A stretch of DNA of 64,000 bases. Origin: Ptiloglossa arizonensis (Eukaryota > Arthropoda > Insecta > Hymenoptera > Colletidae). The translations under genes were made by a program, and so were the position numbers. The notes beneath the pieces were generated by a model, which saw only the letters and a program-made list of their open reading frames with translations, was not told the DNA's origin and ran no database searches. The stretch's first letter is position 1; each line of letters opens with the position of its first letter. Positions 1 through 14,819 of this stretch are shown one piece after another. The stretch lies in the NCBI RefSeq assembly GCF_051014685.1, contig NW_027479742.1:1-64000 (forward strand). Reading direction: 5' to 3'.

Positions 1-1130
1 TAACGTATAACGTACAACGTTTAACGTATAACGTATAACGTAGAACGTAGAACGTATAACGTATAACGTATAACGTATAACGTATGACGTATAACGTATA
101 ACGTACAACGTTTAACGTATAATGTATAACGTATAACGTACAACGTATAATGTATAACGTATAATGTATAACGTATAACGTATAACGTATAACGTATAAC
201 GTATAACGTATAACGTATAACGTATAACGTATAACGTATATCGTATAGCCTATAACGTATAACGAATAACGAATAACGTATAACGTATATCGTATAACGT
301 ATAACGCATAACGTATAACGTATAACTTATGACGTATAACGTATATCGTATAACGTATCACGTATAACGTATTACGAATAACGTGTAACGTATAACGTAT
401 GACGTATAACGTACAACGTATAACGTATAACGTATAACGTACAACGTATAACGTATAACGTATAACGTATAACGTATAACGTATAACGTATAACGTATAA
501 CGTATAACGTATAACGAATAACGTATAACGTATAACGTATAACGTGTAACGTATAACGTATAACGTATAACGTATAACGTATAACGTATAACGTATAACT
601 TATAGCCTATAACGTATAACGTATAACGTATAACGTATAACGTATAACGTATAACGTATAACGTATAACGTATAACGTATAACGTATAACGCATAACGTA
701 TAACGTATAACGTATAACGTATAACGTATAACGTATAACGTATAACGTATATCGTATAGCCTATAACGTATAACGTATAACGAATAACGTATAACGTATA
801 TCGTATAACGTATAACGCATAACGTATAACGTATAACTTATGACGTATAACGTATATCGTATAACGTATCACGTATAACGTATTACGAATAACGTGTAAC
901 GTATAACGTATGACGTATAACGTACAACGTATAACGTATAACGTATAACGTATAACGTATAACGTATAACGTATATCGTATGACGTACAACGTATAACGT
1001 ATCACGTATAACGTATAACGAATAACGTGTAACGTATAACGTATGACGTATAACGTATAACGTATAACGTATAATGTATAACGTATAACGTATAACGTAT
1101 AACGTATAACGTATAACGTATAACGTAAAA
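1..1130. repeat. Left segment with family-B-like heptamer variants
   Basis: This stretch lacks the AAGGTATGACC marker of the following 47 kb. It carries TAGCCTATAACG (about 246 and 757) and a run of variants TATCACG, TATTACG, AATAACG, GTGTAACG (about 357-395 and 868-900). The same series recurs in the right-hand part of the window, for example near 51,690, 54,440, 58,400 and 62,100. It is therefore closer to family B than to family A, although some variants, such as GTACAACG next to AATGTATAACG, are shared with family A. There is no gene in it. Confidence 0.75.
235..1060. repeat. 511-bp tandem duplication within the left segment
   Basis: The series TATCGTATAGCC, CGAATAACG, TATCGTATAACG, GCATAACG, ACTTATGACG, TATCACG, TATTACG begins near 239 and again near 751. 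The offset is 511 bp, exactly 73 heptamers. The copies are not identical: the first has two successive CGAATAACG variants where the second has one. Confidence 0.8.
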
Positions 1131-3776
1131 CGCATAACGTATAACGTATAACGTGTAACGAAGAACGTATAACGAATAACGTAAAACGTATTACGTATTA
1201 CATATTTCGTATAACGTATAACGTATAACGTATGACGTATTACATATTACGTATAACGTATAACGTATCACGTATAACGTATAACGTATAACGTATAACG
1301 TATAACGTATAACGTATAACGTATAACGTATAACGTATAACGTATAACGTATAACGTATAACGTATAACGTATAACGTATAACGTATGACGTATAACGTA
1401 TAACGTATAACGTATAACGTATAACGTATAACGTATAACGTATAACGTATAACGTATAACGTATAACGTATAACGTATAACGTATAACGTATAACGTATA
1501 ACGTATAACGTATAACGTATAACATATAACGTATGACGTATCACGTATAAGGTATGACCTATAACGTATAACGTATAACGTATATCCTATAACGCATAAC
1601 GTATGTCCTATAACGCATAACCCATAGCGTATAACGTATAACGTATAACGTATAACGTATAACGTATAACGTAAAACGTAAAACGTATAACGTAGAACGT
1701 ATAACGTATAACGTATAACGTATAACGTATAACGTATAACGTATAACGTATAACGTATAACGAATAACGTGAAACGAATAACGCATAACGTATAACGCAT
1801 AACGTATAACGTATAACGTATACCCTATGACGTATAACGTATAACGTATAACGTATAACGTATAACGTATAACGTATAACGTATAACGTATAACGTATAA
1901 CGTATAACGTATAACGTATAACGTATAACGTATAACGTATAACGTATAACGTATAACGTATAACGTATAACGTATAACGTATAACGTATAACGTATAACG
2001 TATAACGTATAACGTATAACGTATAACGTATAACGTGTAACGTATACCGTATAAAGTATAACGTATATCCTATAACGCATAACGTATATCCTATAACGCA
2101 TAACGCATAGCGTATAACGTATGACGAATAACGTATAACGTGTAACGTATACCGTATAACGTATAACGTATATCCTATAACGCATAACGTATAACGTACA
2201 ACGTATAATGTATAACGTATAACGTATAACGTAAAACGTAAAACGTAAAACGTATAACGTACAACGTATAACGTATAACGTATAACGTATGACGTATAAC
2301 GTATAACGTATAACGTATAATGTATAACGTATAACGTATAACGTATAACGTATAACGTATAACGTAAAACGCATAACGTATAACGTATAACGTGTAACGA
2401 AGAACGTATAACGAATAACGTAAAACGTATTACGTATTACATATTTTGTATAACGTATACCGTATAACGTATGACGTATTACATATTACGTATAACGTAT
2501 AACGTATCACGTATAACGTATAACGTATAACGTATAACGTATAACGTATAACGTATAACGTATAACGTATAACGTATAACGTATAACGTATAACGTTTAA
2601 CGTATAACGTATAACGTACGACGTATAACGTATAACGTATAACGTATAACGTATAACGTATAACGTATAACGTATAACGTATAACGTATAACGTATAACG
2701 TATAACGTATAACGTATAACGCATAACGTATAACGTATAACATATAACGTATGACGTATCACGTATAAGGTATGACCTATAACGTATAACGTATAACGTA
2801 TATCCTATAACGCATAACGTATGTCCTATAACGCATAACCCATAGCGTATAACGTATAACGTATAACGTATAACGTATAACGTATAACGTATAACGTATA
2901 ACGTAAAACGTAAAACGTATAACGTAGAACGTATAACGTATAACGTATAACGTATAACGTATAACGTATAACGTATAACGTATAACGAATAACGTGAAAC
3001 GAATAACGCATAACGTATAACGCATAACGTATAACGTATAACGTATACCCTATGACGTATAACGTATAACGTATAACGTATAACGTATAACGTATAACGT
3101 ACAACGTATAACGTATAACGTATAACGTATAACGTATAACGTATAACGTATAACGTATAACGTATAACGTATAACGTATAACGTATAACGTATAACGTAT
3201 AACGTATAACGTATAACGTATAACGTATAACGTATAACGTATAACGTATAACGTATAACGTATAACGTGTAACGTATACCGTATAAAGTATAACGTATAT
3301 CCTATAACGCATAACGTATATCCTATAACGCATAACGCATAGCGTATAACGTATGACGAATAACGTATAACGTATAACGTATAACGTATAACGTATAACG
3401 TATAACGTATAACGTCTAACGTATAACGTATAACGTATAACGTATAACGTATAACGTATAACGTATAACGTATAACGTATAACGTATAACGTATAACGTA
3501 TAGCGTATAACGTATAACGTATAACGTATAACGTATAACGTATAACGTATAACGTATAACGAATAACGTAGAACGTATAACGCATAACGTATAACGTACA
3601 ACGTATAATGTATAACGTATAACGTATAACGTAAAACGTATAACGTACAACGTATAACGTATAACGTATAACGTATAACGTATAACGTATAACGTATAAC
3701 GTATAACGTCTAACGTATAACGTATAACGTATAATGTATAACGTATAACCTATAACGTATGACGTATCACGTATAA
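1044..3776. repeat. Tandem pair of ~1.22-1.25 kb higher-order units
   Basis: Several markers repeat at nearly constant distance. GTATGACG at 1,041 and 2,287 and AATGTATAACG at about 1,073 and 2,319 are 1,246 bp apart. GTAAAACGCAT (1,125/2,364) and CATATTT (1,201/2,440) are 1,239 bp apart. ATACCGTATAAAG (about 2,046/3,278) is 1,232 bp apart and AAGGTATGACC (1,549/2,767) 1,218 bp apart. All are multiples of seven, so the copies differ by gain or loss of a few whole heptamers. The segment marks the left edge of family A. Confidence 0.8.
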
Positions 3777-6700
3777 GGTATGACCTATAACGTATAACGT
3801 ATAATGTATATCCTATAACGCATAACGTATAACGTACAACGTATAATGTATAACGTATAACGTATAACGTAAAACGTATAACGTACAACGTATAACGTAT
3901 AACGTATAACGTATAACGTATAACGTATAACGTATAACGTATAACGTCTAACGTATAACGTATAACGTATAACGTATATACTATAACGCATAACGTATGT
4001 CCTATAACGCATAACCCATAGCGTATAACGTATAACGTATAACGTATAACGTATAACGTATAACGTAAAACGTAAAACGTATAACGTAGAACGTATAACG
4101 TAAAACGTATAACGTATAACGTATAACGTATAACGTATAACGTATAACGTATAACGAATAACGTGAAACGAATAACGCATAACGAATAACGCATAACGTA
4201 TAACGTATAACGTATACCCTATGACGTATAACGTATAACGTATAACGTATAACGTATAACGTATAACGTATAACGTATAACGTATAACGTATAACGTATA
4301 ACATATAACGTATGACGTATCACGTATAAGGTATGACCTATAACGTATAACGTATAACGTATATCCTATAACGCATAACGTATGTCCTATAACGCATAAC
4401 CCATAGCGTATAACGTATAACGTATAACGTATAACGTATAACGTATAACGTATAACGTAAAACGTAAAACGTATAACGTAGAACGTAGAACGTATAACGT
4501 ATAACGTATAACGTATAACGTATAACGTATAACGTATAACGTATAACGAATAACGTGAAACGAATAACGCATAACGTATAACGCATAACGTATAACGTAT
4601 AACGTATACCCTATGACGTACAACGTATAACGTATAACGTATAACGTATAACGTATAACGTATAACGTATAACGTATAACGTATAACGTATAACGTATAA
4701 CGTATAACGTATAACGTATAACGTATAACGTATAACGTATAACGTAAAACGTATAACGTATAACGTATAACGTATAACGTATAACGTATAACGTATAACG
4801 TGTAACGTATACCGTATAAAGTATAACGTATATCCTATAACGCATAACGTATATCCTATAACGCATAACCCGTAGCGTATAACGTTTGACGAATAACGTA
4901 TAACGTGTAACGTATACCGTATAACGTATAACGTATATCCTATAACGCATAACGTATAACGTACAACGTATAATGTATAACGTATAACGTATAACGTAAA
5001 ACGTATAACGTACAACGTATAACGAATAACGTATAACGTATAACGTATAACGTATAACGTATAACGTATAACGTCTAACGTATAACGTATAACGTATAAC
5101 GTATAACGTATAACGTATAACGTATAACGTATAACGTATAACGTATAACATATAACGTATAACGTATAACGTATAACGTATAACGTATAACGTATAACGT
5201 ATAACGTATAACGTATAACGTATAACGTATAACGTATAACGTATAACGTATAACGTATAACGTATAACGTATAACGTATAACGTATATCCTATAACGCAT
5301 AACGTATGTCCTATAACGCATAACGTATAACGTACAACGTATAATGTATAACGTATAACGTATAACGTAAAACGTAAAACGTATAACGTACAACGTATAA
5401 CGTATAACGTATAACGTATAACGTATAACGTATAACGTATAACGTATAACGTATAACGTATAACGTCTAACGTATAACGTATAACGTATAACGTATAACG
5501 TATAACGTATAACGTATAACGTATAACGTATAACGTATAACATATAACGTATAACGTATAACGTATAACGTATAACGTATAACGTATAACGTATAGCGTA
5601 TAACGTATAACGTATAACGTATAACGTATAACGTATAACGTATAACGTATAACGAATAACGTAGAACGTATAACGCATAACGTATAACGTACAACGTATA
5701 ATGTATAACGTATAACGTATAACGTAAAACGTATAACGTACAACGTATAACGTATAACGTATAACGTATAACGTATAACGTATAACGTATAACGTATAAC
5801 GTCTAACGTATAACGTATAACGTATAATGTATAACGTATAACCTATAACGTATGACGTATCACGTATAAGGTATGACCTATAACGTATAACGTATAATGT
5901 ATATCCTATAACGCATAACGTATAACGTACAACGTATAATGTATAACGTATAACGTATAACGTAAAACGTATACCGTATAAAGTATAACGTATATCCTAT
6001 AATGCATAACGTATATCCTATAACGCATAACGCATAGCGTATAACGTATGACGAATAACGTATAACGTGTAACGTATACCGTATAACGTATAACGTATAT
6101 CCTATAACGCATAACGTATAACGTACAACGTATAATGTATAACGTATAACGTATAACGTAAAACGTATAACGTACAACGTATAACGTAAAACGTATAACG
6201 TATAACGTATAACGTATAACGTATAACGTATAACGTCTAACGTGTAACGTATAACGTATAACGTATAACGTATAACGTATAACGTATAACGTATAACGTA
6301 TAACGTATAACATATAACGTATAACGTATAACGTATAACGTATAACGTATAACGTATAACGTATAACGTATAACGTATAACGTATAACGTATAACGTATA
6401 ACGAATAACGTAGAACGTATAACGCATAACGTATAACGTACAACGTATAATGTATAACGTATAACGTATAACGTAAAACGTATAACGTACAACGTATAAC
6501 GTATAACGTATAACGTATAACGTATAACGTATAACGTAAAACGTAAAACGTATAACGTAGAACGTATAGCGTATAACGTATAACGTATAACGTATAACGT
6601 ATAACGTATAACGTATAACGAATAACGTGAAACGAATAACGCATAACGTATAACGCATAACGTATAACGTATAACGTATACTCTATGACGTATAACGTAT

Positions 6701-8477
6701 AACGTATAACGTATAACGTATAACGTATAACGTATAACGTATAACGTATAACGTATAACGTATAACGTATAGCGTATAACGTATAACGTATAACGTATAA
6801 CGTATAACGTATAACGTATAACGTATAACGTAAAACGTATAACGTATAACGTATAACGTATAACGTATAACGTATAACGTATAACGTGTAACGTATACCG
6901 TATAAAGTATAACGTATATCCTATAACGCATAACGTATATCCTATAACGCATAACGCATAGCGTATAACGTATGACGAATAACGTATAACGTGTAACGTA
7001 TACCGTATAACGTATAACGTATATCCTATAACGCATAACGTATAACGTACAACGTATAATGTATAACGTATAACGTATAACGTAAAACGTATAACGTACA
7101 ACGTATAACGAATAACGTATAACGTATAACGTATAACGTATAACGTATAACGTATAACGTCTAACGTATAACGTATAACGTATAACGTATAACGTATAAC
7201 GTATAACGTATAACGTATAACGTATAACGTATAACGTATAACATATAACGTATAACGTATAACGTATAACGTATAACGTATAACGTATAACGTATAACGT
7301 ATAACGTATAACGTATAACGTATAACGTATAACGTATAACGTATAACGAATAACGTAGAACGTATAACGCATAACGTATAACGTACAACGTATAATGTAT
7401 AACGTATAACGTATAACGTAAAACGTATAACGTACAACGTATAACGTATAACGTATAACGTATAACGTATAACGTATAACGTATAACGTATAACGTCTAA
7501 CGTATAACGTATAACGTATAACGTATAACGTATAACCTATAACGTATGACGTATCACGTATAAGGTATGACCTATAACGTATAACGTATAATGTATATGC
7601 TGTAACGCATAACGTATATCCTATAACGCATAACGCGTAGCGTATAACGTATAACGTATAACGTAAAACGTATAACATATAACGTATAACGTGTAACGTA
7701 TAACGTATAACGTACAACGTATAACGTATAACGTATACCCTATGACGTATAACGTATAACGTATAACGTATAACGTATAACGTATAACGTATAACGTATA
7801 ACGTATAACGTATAACGTATAACGTATAAAGTATAACGTAGAACGTATAACGTTTAACGTATAACGTATAACGTATAACGTATAACATATAACGTATAAC
7901 GTATAACGTATAACATATAACGTATGACGTATCACGTATAAGGTATGACCTATACCGTATAACGTATAACGTATATCCTATAACGCATAACGTATATCCT
8001 ATAACGCATAACGCATAGCGTATAACGTATATCGAACAACGTATAACGTATAACGTATAACGTATAACGTATAACGTATAACGTGTAACGAAGAACGTAT
8101 AACGAATAACGTGAAACGTATAACGTATAACGTATAACGTATAACGTATAACATATAACGTATGACGTATCACGTATAAGGTATGACCTATAACGTATAA
8201 CGTATAACGTATATCCTATAACGCATAACGTATGTCCTATAACGCATAACCCATAGCGTATAACGTATAACGTATAACGTATAACGTATAACGTATAACG
8301 TATACCGTAAAACGTAAAACGTATAACGTAGAACGTATAACGTATAACGTATAACGTATAACGTATAACGTATACCCTATGACGTATAACGTATAACGTA
8401 TAACGTATAACGTATAACGTATAACGTATAACGTATAACGTATAACGTTTAACGTATAACATATAACGTATGACGTA

Positions 8478-8479
8478 TA
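8478..8479. other. Inherited 1-bp deletion breaking heptamer register (copy 1)
   Basis: The usual family A string GACGTATCACGTATAAGG has lost its C here and reads GACGTATACGTATAAGG, creating TACGTA. The same lesion is found at 17,934, 22,741, 32,577 and 42,012 in equivalent blocks, so it is best read as one event later copied. AAGGTATGACC anchors either side (7,562 and 8,485) are 923 bp apart, one less than 132 heptamers. Confidence 0.9.
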
Positions 8480-10531
8480 CGTATAAGGTATGACCTATAA
8501 CGTATAACGTATAACGTATATCCTATAACGCATAACGTATGTCCTATAACGCATAACCCATAGCGTATAACGTATAACGTATAACGTATAACGTATAACG
8601 TATAACGTAAAACGTAAAACGTATAACGTAGAACGTATAACGTATAACGTATAACGTATAACGTATAACGTATAACGTATAACGTATAACGTATAACGTA
8701 TAACGAATAACGTGAAACGAATAACGCATAACGTATAACGCATAACGTATAACGTATAACGTATACCCTATGACGTATAACGTATAACGTATAACGTATA
8801 ACGTATAACGTATAACGTATAACGTATAACGTATAACGTATAACGTATAACGTATAACGTATAACGTATAACGTATAACGTATAAAGTATAACGTATAAC
8901 GTATAACGTATAACGTATAACGTATAACGTATAACGTATAACGTATAACGTATAACGTATAACGTATAACGTATAACGTATAACGTATAACGTATAACGT
9001 ATAACGTATAACGTATAACGTATAACGTGTAACGTATACCGTATAAAGTATAACGTATATCCTATAACGCATAACGTATATCCTATAACGCATAACGCAT
9101 AGCGTATAACGTATGACGAATAACGTATAACGTGTAACGTATACCGTATAACGTATAACGTATATCCTATAACGCATAACGTATAACGTACAACGTATAA
9201 TGTATAACGTATAACGTATAACGTAAAACGTATAACGTACAACGTATAACGTATAACGTATAACGTATAACGTATAACGTATAACATATAACGTATAACG
9301 TATAACGTATAACGTATAACGTATAACGTATAACGTATAACGTATAACGTATAACGTATAACGTATAACGTATAACGAATAACGTAGAACGTATAACGCA
9401 TAACGTATAACGTACAACGTATAATGTATAACGTATAACGTATAACGTAAAACGTATAACGTACAACGTATAACGTATAACGTATAACGTATAACGTATA
9501 ACGTATAACGTATAACGTATAACGTATAACGTCTAACGTATAACGTATAACGTATAACGTATAACGTATAACCTATAACGTATGACGTATCACGTATAAG
9601 GTATGACCTATAACGTATAACGTATAATGTATATCCTATAACGCATAACGTATAACGTACAACGTATAATGTATAACGTATAACGTATAACGTAAAACGT
9701 ATACCGTATAAAGTATAACGTATATCCTATAACGCATAACGTATATCCTATAACGCATAACGCATAGCGTATAACGTATGACGAATAACGTATAACGTGT
9801 AACGTATACCGTATAACGTATAACGTACATCCTATAACGCATAACGTATAACGTATAACGTATAACGTATAACGTATAACGAATAATGTATAACGTATAA
9901 CGTATAACGTAAAACGTATAACGTACAACGTATAACGTATAACGTATAACGTATAACGTATAATGTATAACGTATAACGTATAACGTAAAACGTATAACG
10001 TACAACGTATAACGTAAAACGTATAACGTATAACGTATAACGTATAACGTATAACGTATAACGTCTAACGTGTAACGTATAACGTATAACGTATAACGTA
10101 TAACGTATAACGTATAACGTATAACGTATAACGTATAACATATAACGTATAACGTATAACGTATAACGTATAACGTATAACGTATAACGTATAACGTATA
10201 AGGTATAACGTATAACGTATAACGTATAACGAATAACGTAGAACGTATAACGCATAACGTATAACGTACAACGTATAATGTATAACGTATAACGTATAAC
10301 GTAAAACGTATAACGTACAACGTATAACGTATAACGTATAACGTATAACGTATAACGTATAACGTATAACGTAAAACGTAAAACGTATAACGTAGAACGT
10401 ATAACGTATAACGTATAACGTATAACGTATAACGTATAACGTATAACGTATAACGTATAACGTATAACGAATAACGTGAAACGAATAACGCATAACGTAT
10501 AACGCATAACGTATAACGTATAACGTATACC

Positions 10532-11293
10532 CTATGACGTATAACGTATAACGTATAACGTATAACGTATAACGTATAACGTATAACGTATAACGTATAA
10601 CGTATAACGTATAACGTATAGCGTATAACGTATAACGTATAACGTATAACGTATAACGTATAACGTATAACGTATAACGTAAAACCTATAACGTATAACG
10701 TATAACGTATAACGTATAACGTATAACGTATAACGTGTAACGTATACCGTATAAAGTATAACGTATATCCTATAACGCATAACGTATATCCTATAACGCA
10801 TAACGCATAGCGTATAACGTATGACGAATAACGTATAACGTGTAACGTATACCGTATAACGTATAACGTATATCCTATAACGCATAACGTATAACGTACA
10901 ACGTATAATGTATAACGTATAACGTATAACGTAAAACGTATAACGTACAACGTATAACGAATAACGTATAACGTATAACGTATAACGTATAACGTATAAC
11001 GTATAACGTCTAACGTATAACGTATAACGTATAACGTATAACGTATAACGTATAACGTATAACGTATAACGTATAACGTATAACATATAACGTATAACGT
11101 ATAACGTATAACGTATAACGTATAACGTATAACGTATAACGTATAACCTATAACGTATAACGTATAACGTATAACGTATAACGTATAACGTATAACGTAT
11201 AACGAATAACGTAGAACGTATAACGCATAACGTATAACGTACAACGTATAATGTATAACGTATAACGTATAACGTAAAACGTATAACGTACAA
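10532..11293. repeat. 762-bp higher-order block, copy 1
   Basis: The ordered variants are CCCTATGACG, TATAGCG, AAAACCTATAACG, GTGTAACGTATACCG, ATAAAGTATAACG, the doubled 21-bp trimer, TATGACGAATAACG, GTACAACG, GTCTAACG, ACATATAACG, ACCTATAACG, GTAGAACG and a final GTACAACG. The block recurs at equal length at 38,236-38,997 and 40,196-40,957; its conceptual minus-strand translations look identical in the three copies. Related copies lie at 28,807-29,584 and, with many indels, at 30,769-31,524. Confidence 0.85.
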
Positions 11294-11820
11294 CGTATAA
11301 CGTATAACGTATAACGTATAACGTATAACGTATAACGTATAACGTATAACGTCTAACGTATAACGTATAACGTATAACGTATAACGTATAACCTATAACG
11401 TATGACGTATCACGTATAAGGTATGACCTATAACGTATAACGTATAATGTATATGCTGTAACGCATAACGTATATCCTATAACGCATAACGCATAGCGTA
11501 TAACGTATAACGTATAACTTAAAACGTATAACATATAACGTATAACGTGTAACGTATAACGTATAACGTACAACGTATAACGTATAACGTATACCCTATG
11601 ACGTATAACGTATAACGTATAACGTATAACGTATAACGTATAACGTATAACGTATAACGTATAACGTATAACGTATAACGTATAACGTATAACGTTTAAC
11701 GTATAACGTATAACGTATAACGTATAACGTATAACGTATAACGTATAACGTATAACGTATAACATATAACGTATGACGTATCACGTATAAGGTATGACCT
11801 ATACCGTATAACGTATAACG

Positions 11821-11886
11821 TATATCCTATAACGCATAACGTATATCCTATAACGCATAACGTATATCCTATAACGCATAACGCAT
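11821..11886. repeat. 21-bp trimer repeat, expanded to three copies
   Basis: A second-order unit of three distinct heptamers (GTATATC, CTATAAC, GCATAAC) is itself tandemly repeated and closed by GCATAGCG. Most places in family A carry two copies, for example near 15,615, 16,085, 20,880 and 26,765. Here there are three, as also near 32,057 and 41,491. This shows that copy number changes at the 21-bp level as well as at the 7-bp level. Confidence 0.85.
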
Positions 11887-12761
11887 AGCGTATAACGTAT
11901 ATCGAACAACGTATAACGTATAACGTATAACGTATAACGTATAACGTATAACGTGTAACGAAGAACGTATAACGTATAACGTGAAACGTATAACGTATAA
12001 CGTATAACGTATAACGTATAACATATAACGTATGACGTATCACGTATAAGGTATGACCTATAACGTATAACGTATAACGTATATCCTATAACGCATAACG
12101 TATGTCCTATAACGCATAACCCATAGCGTATAACGTATACCCTATGACGTATAACGTATAACGTATAACGTATAACGTATAACGTATAACGTATAACGTA
12201 TAACGTATAACGTATAACGTATAACGTATAACGTATAACGTATAACGTATAACGAATAACGTGAAACGAATAACGCATAACGTATAATGCATAACGTATA
12301 ACGTATAACGTATACCCTATGACGTATAACGTATAACGTATAACGTATAACGTATAACGTATAACGTATAACGTCTAACGTGTAACGTATAACGTATAAC
12401 GTATAACGTATAACGTATAACGTATAACGTATAACGTATAACGTATAACGTATAACATATAACGTATAACGTATAACGTATAACGTATAACGTATAACGT
12501 ATAACGTATAACGTATAACGTATAACGTATAACGTATAACGTATAACGAATAACGTAGAACGTATAACGCATAACGTATAACGTACAACGTATAATGTAT
12601 AACGTATAACGTATAACGTAAAACGTATAACGTACAACGTATAACGTATAACGTATAACGTATAACGTATAACGTATAACGTATAACGTATAACGTCTAA
12701 CGTATAACGTATAACGTATAACGTATAACGTATAACCTATAACGTATGACGTATCACGTAT

Positions 12762-13307
12762 AAGGTATGACCTATAACGTATAACGTATAATGTATATCC
12801 TGTAACGCATAACGTATATCCTATAACGCATAACGCATAGCGTATAACGTATAACGAATAACGTAGAACGTATAACGCATAACGTATAACGTATAACGTA
12901 TAACGTATAACGTATAACGTATAACGTATAACGTATAACGTCTAACGTGTAACGTATAACGTATAACGTATAACGTATAACGTATAAAGTATAACGTAGA
13001 ACGTATAACGTTTAACGTATAACGTATAACGTATAACGTATAACGTATAACGTATAACGTATAACGAATAACGTAGAACGTATAACGCATAACGTATAAC
13101 GTATAACGTATAACGTATAACGTATAACGTATAACGTATAACGTATAACGTCTAACGTGTAACGTATAACGTATAACGTATAACGTATAACGTATAAAGT
13201 ATAACGTAGAACGTATAACGTTTAACGTATAACGTATAACGTATAACGTATAACGTATAACGTATAACGTATAACGTATAACATATAACGTATGACGTAT
13301 CACGTAT
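12762..13307. repeat. 546-bp block bounded by AAGGTATGACC, copy 1
   Basis: The block lies between two successive AAGGTATGACC markers. Inside it a 210-bp sub-repeat occurs twice (CGAATAACGTAGAACG starting near 12,855 and 13,065). Each sub-repeat contains in order GTAGAACG, GCATAACG, a plain run, GTCTAACGTGTAACG, ATAAAGTATAACG, GTAGAACG and GTTTAACG. The same block is present seven times in the window at 546 or 553 bp, making it the clearest fixed unit of family A. Confidence 0.9.
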
Positions 13308-14273
13308 AAGGTATGACCTATACCGTATAACGTATAACGTATATCCTATAACGCATAACGTATATCCTATAACGCATAACGCATAGCGTATAACGTATAA
13401 CGAACAACGTATAACGTATAACGTATAACGTATAACGTATAACGTATAACGTGTAACGAAGAACGTATAACGAATAACGTAAAACGTATTACGTATTACA
13501 GATTTCGTATAACGTATAACGTATAACGTATGACGTATTACATAATACGTATAACGTATAACGTATAACGTATCACGTATAACGTATAACGTATGACGTA
13601 TATCCTATAACGCATAACGTATGTCCTATAACGCATAACCCATAGCGTATAACGTATACCCTATGACGTATAACGTATAACGTATAACGTATAACGTATA
13701 ACGTATAACGTATAACGTATAACGTATAACGTATAACATATAACGTATAACGTATAACGTATAACGTATAACGAATAACGTGAAACGAATAACGCATAAC
13801 GTATAATGCATAACGTATAACGTATAACGTATACCCTATGACGTATAACGTATAACGTATAACGTATAACGTATAACGTATAACGTATAACGTCTAACGT
13901 GTAACGTATAACGTATAACGTATAACGTATAACGTATAACGTATAACGTATAACGTATAACGTATAACGTATAACATATAACGTATAACGTATAACGTAT
14001 AACGTATAACGTATAACGTATAACGTATAACGTATAACGTATAACGTATAACGTATAACGTATAACGAATAACGTAGAACGTATAACGCATAACGTATAA
14101 CGTACAACGTATAATGTATAACGTATAACGTATAACGTAAAACGTATAACGTACAACGTATAACGTATAACGTATAACGTATAACGTATAACGTATAACG
14201 TATAACGTCTAACGTATAACGTATAACGTATAACGTATAACGTATAACCTATAACGTATGACGTATCACGTAT

Positions 14274-14819
14274 AAGGTATGACCTATAACGTATAACGTA
14301 TAATGTATATCCTGTAACGCATAACGTATATCCTATAACGCATAACGCATAGCGTATAACGTATAACGAATAACGTAGAACGTATAACGCATAACGTATA
14401 ACGTATAACGTATAACGTATAACGTATAACGTATAACGTATAACGTATAACGTCTAACGTGTAACGTATAACGTATAACGTATAACGTATAACGTATAAA
14501 GTATAACGTAGAACGTATAACGTTTAACGTATAACGTATAACGTATAACGTATAACGTATAACGTATAACGTATAACGAATAACGTAGAACGTATAACGC
14601 ATAACGTATAACGTATAACGTATAACGTATAACGTATAACGTATAACGTATAACGTATAACGTCTAACGTGTAACGTATAACGTATAACGTATAACGTAT
14701 AACGTATAAAGTATAACGTAGAACGTATAACGTTTAACGTATAACGTATAACGTATAACGTATAACGTATAACGTATAACGTATAACGTATAACATATAA
14801 CGTATGACGTATCACGTAT
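14274..14819. repeat. 546-bp block, copy 2
   Basis: This copy lies 1,512 bp downstream of copy 1 and has the same length, the same doubled 210-bp sub-repeat and the same closing ACATATAACGTATGACG before the next AAGGTATGACC. Confidence 0.88.

Noticed and set aside
8471..8482. CRE-like site from TGACGTAT
   Set aside because: TGACGTAT is a one-base variant of the heptamer context and is present very often in both families; nothing beyond the short match supports regulation.
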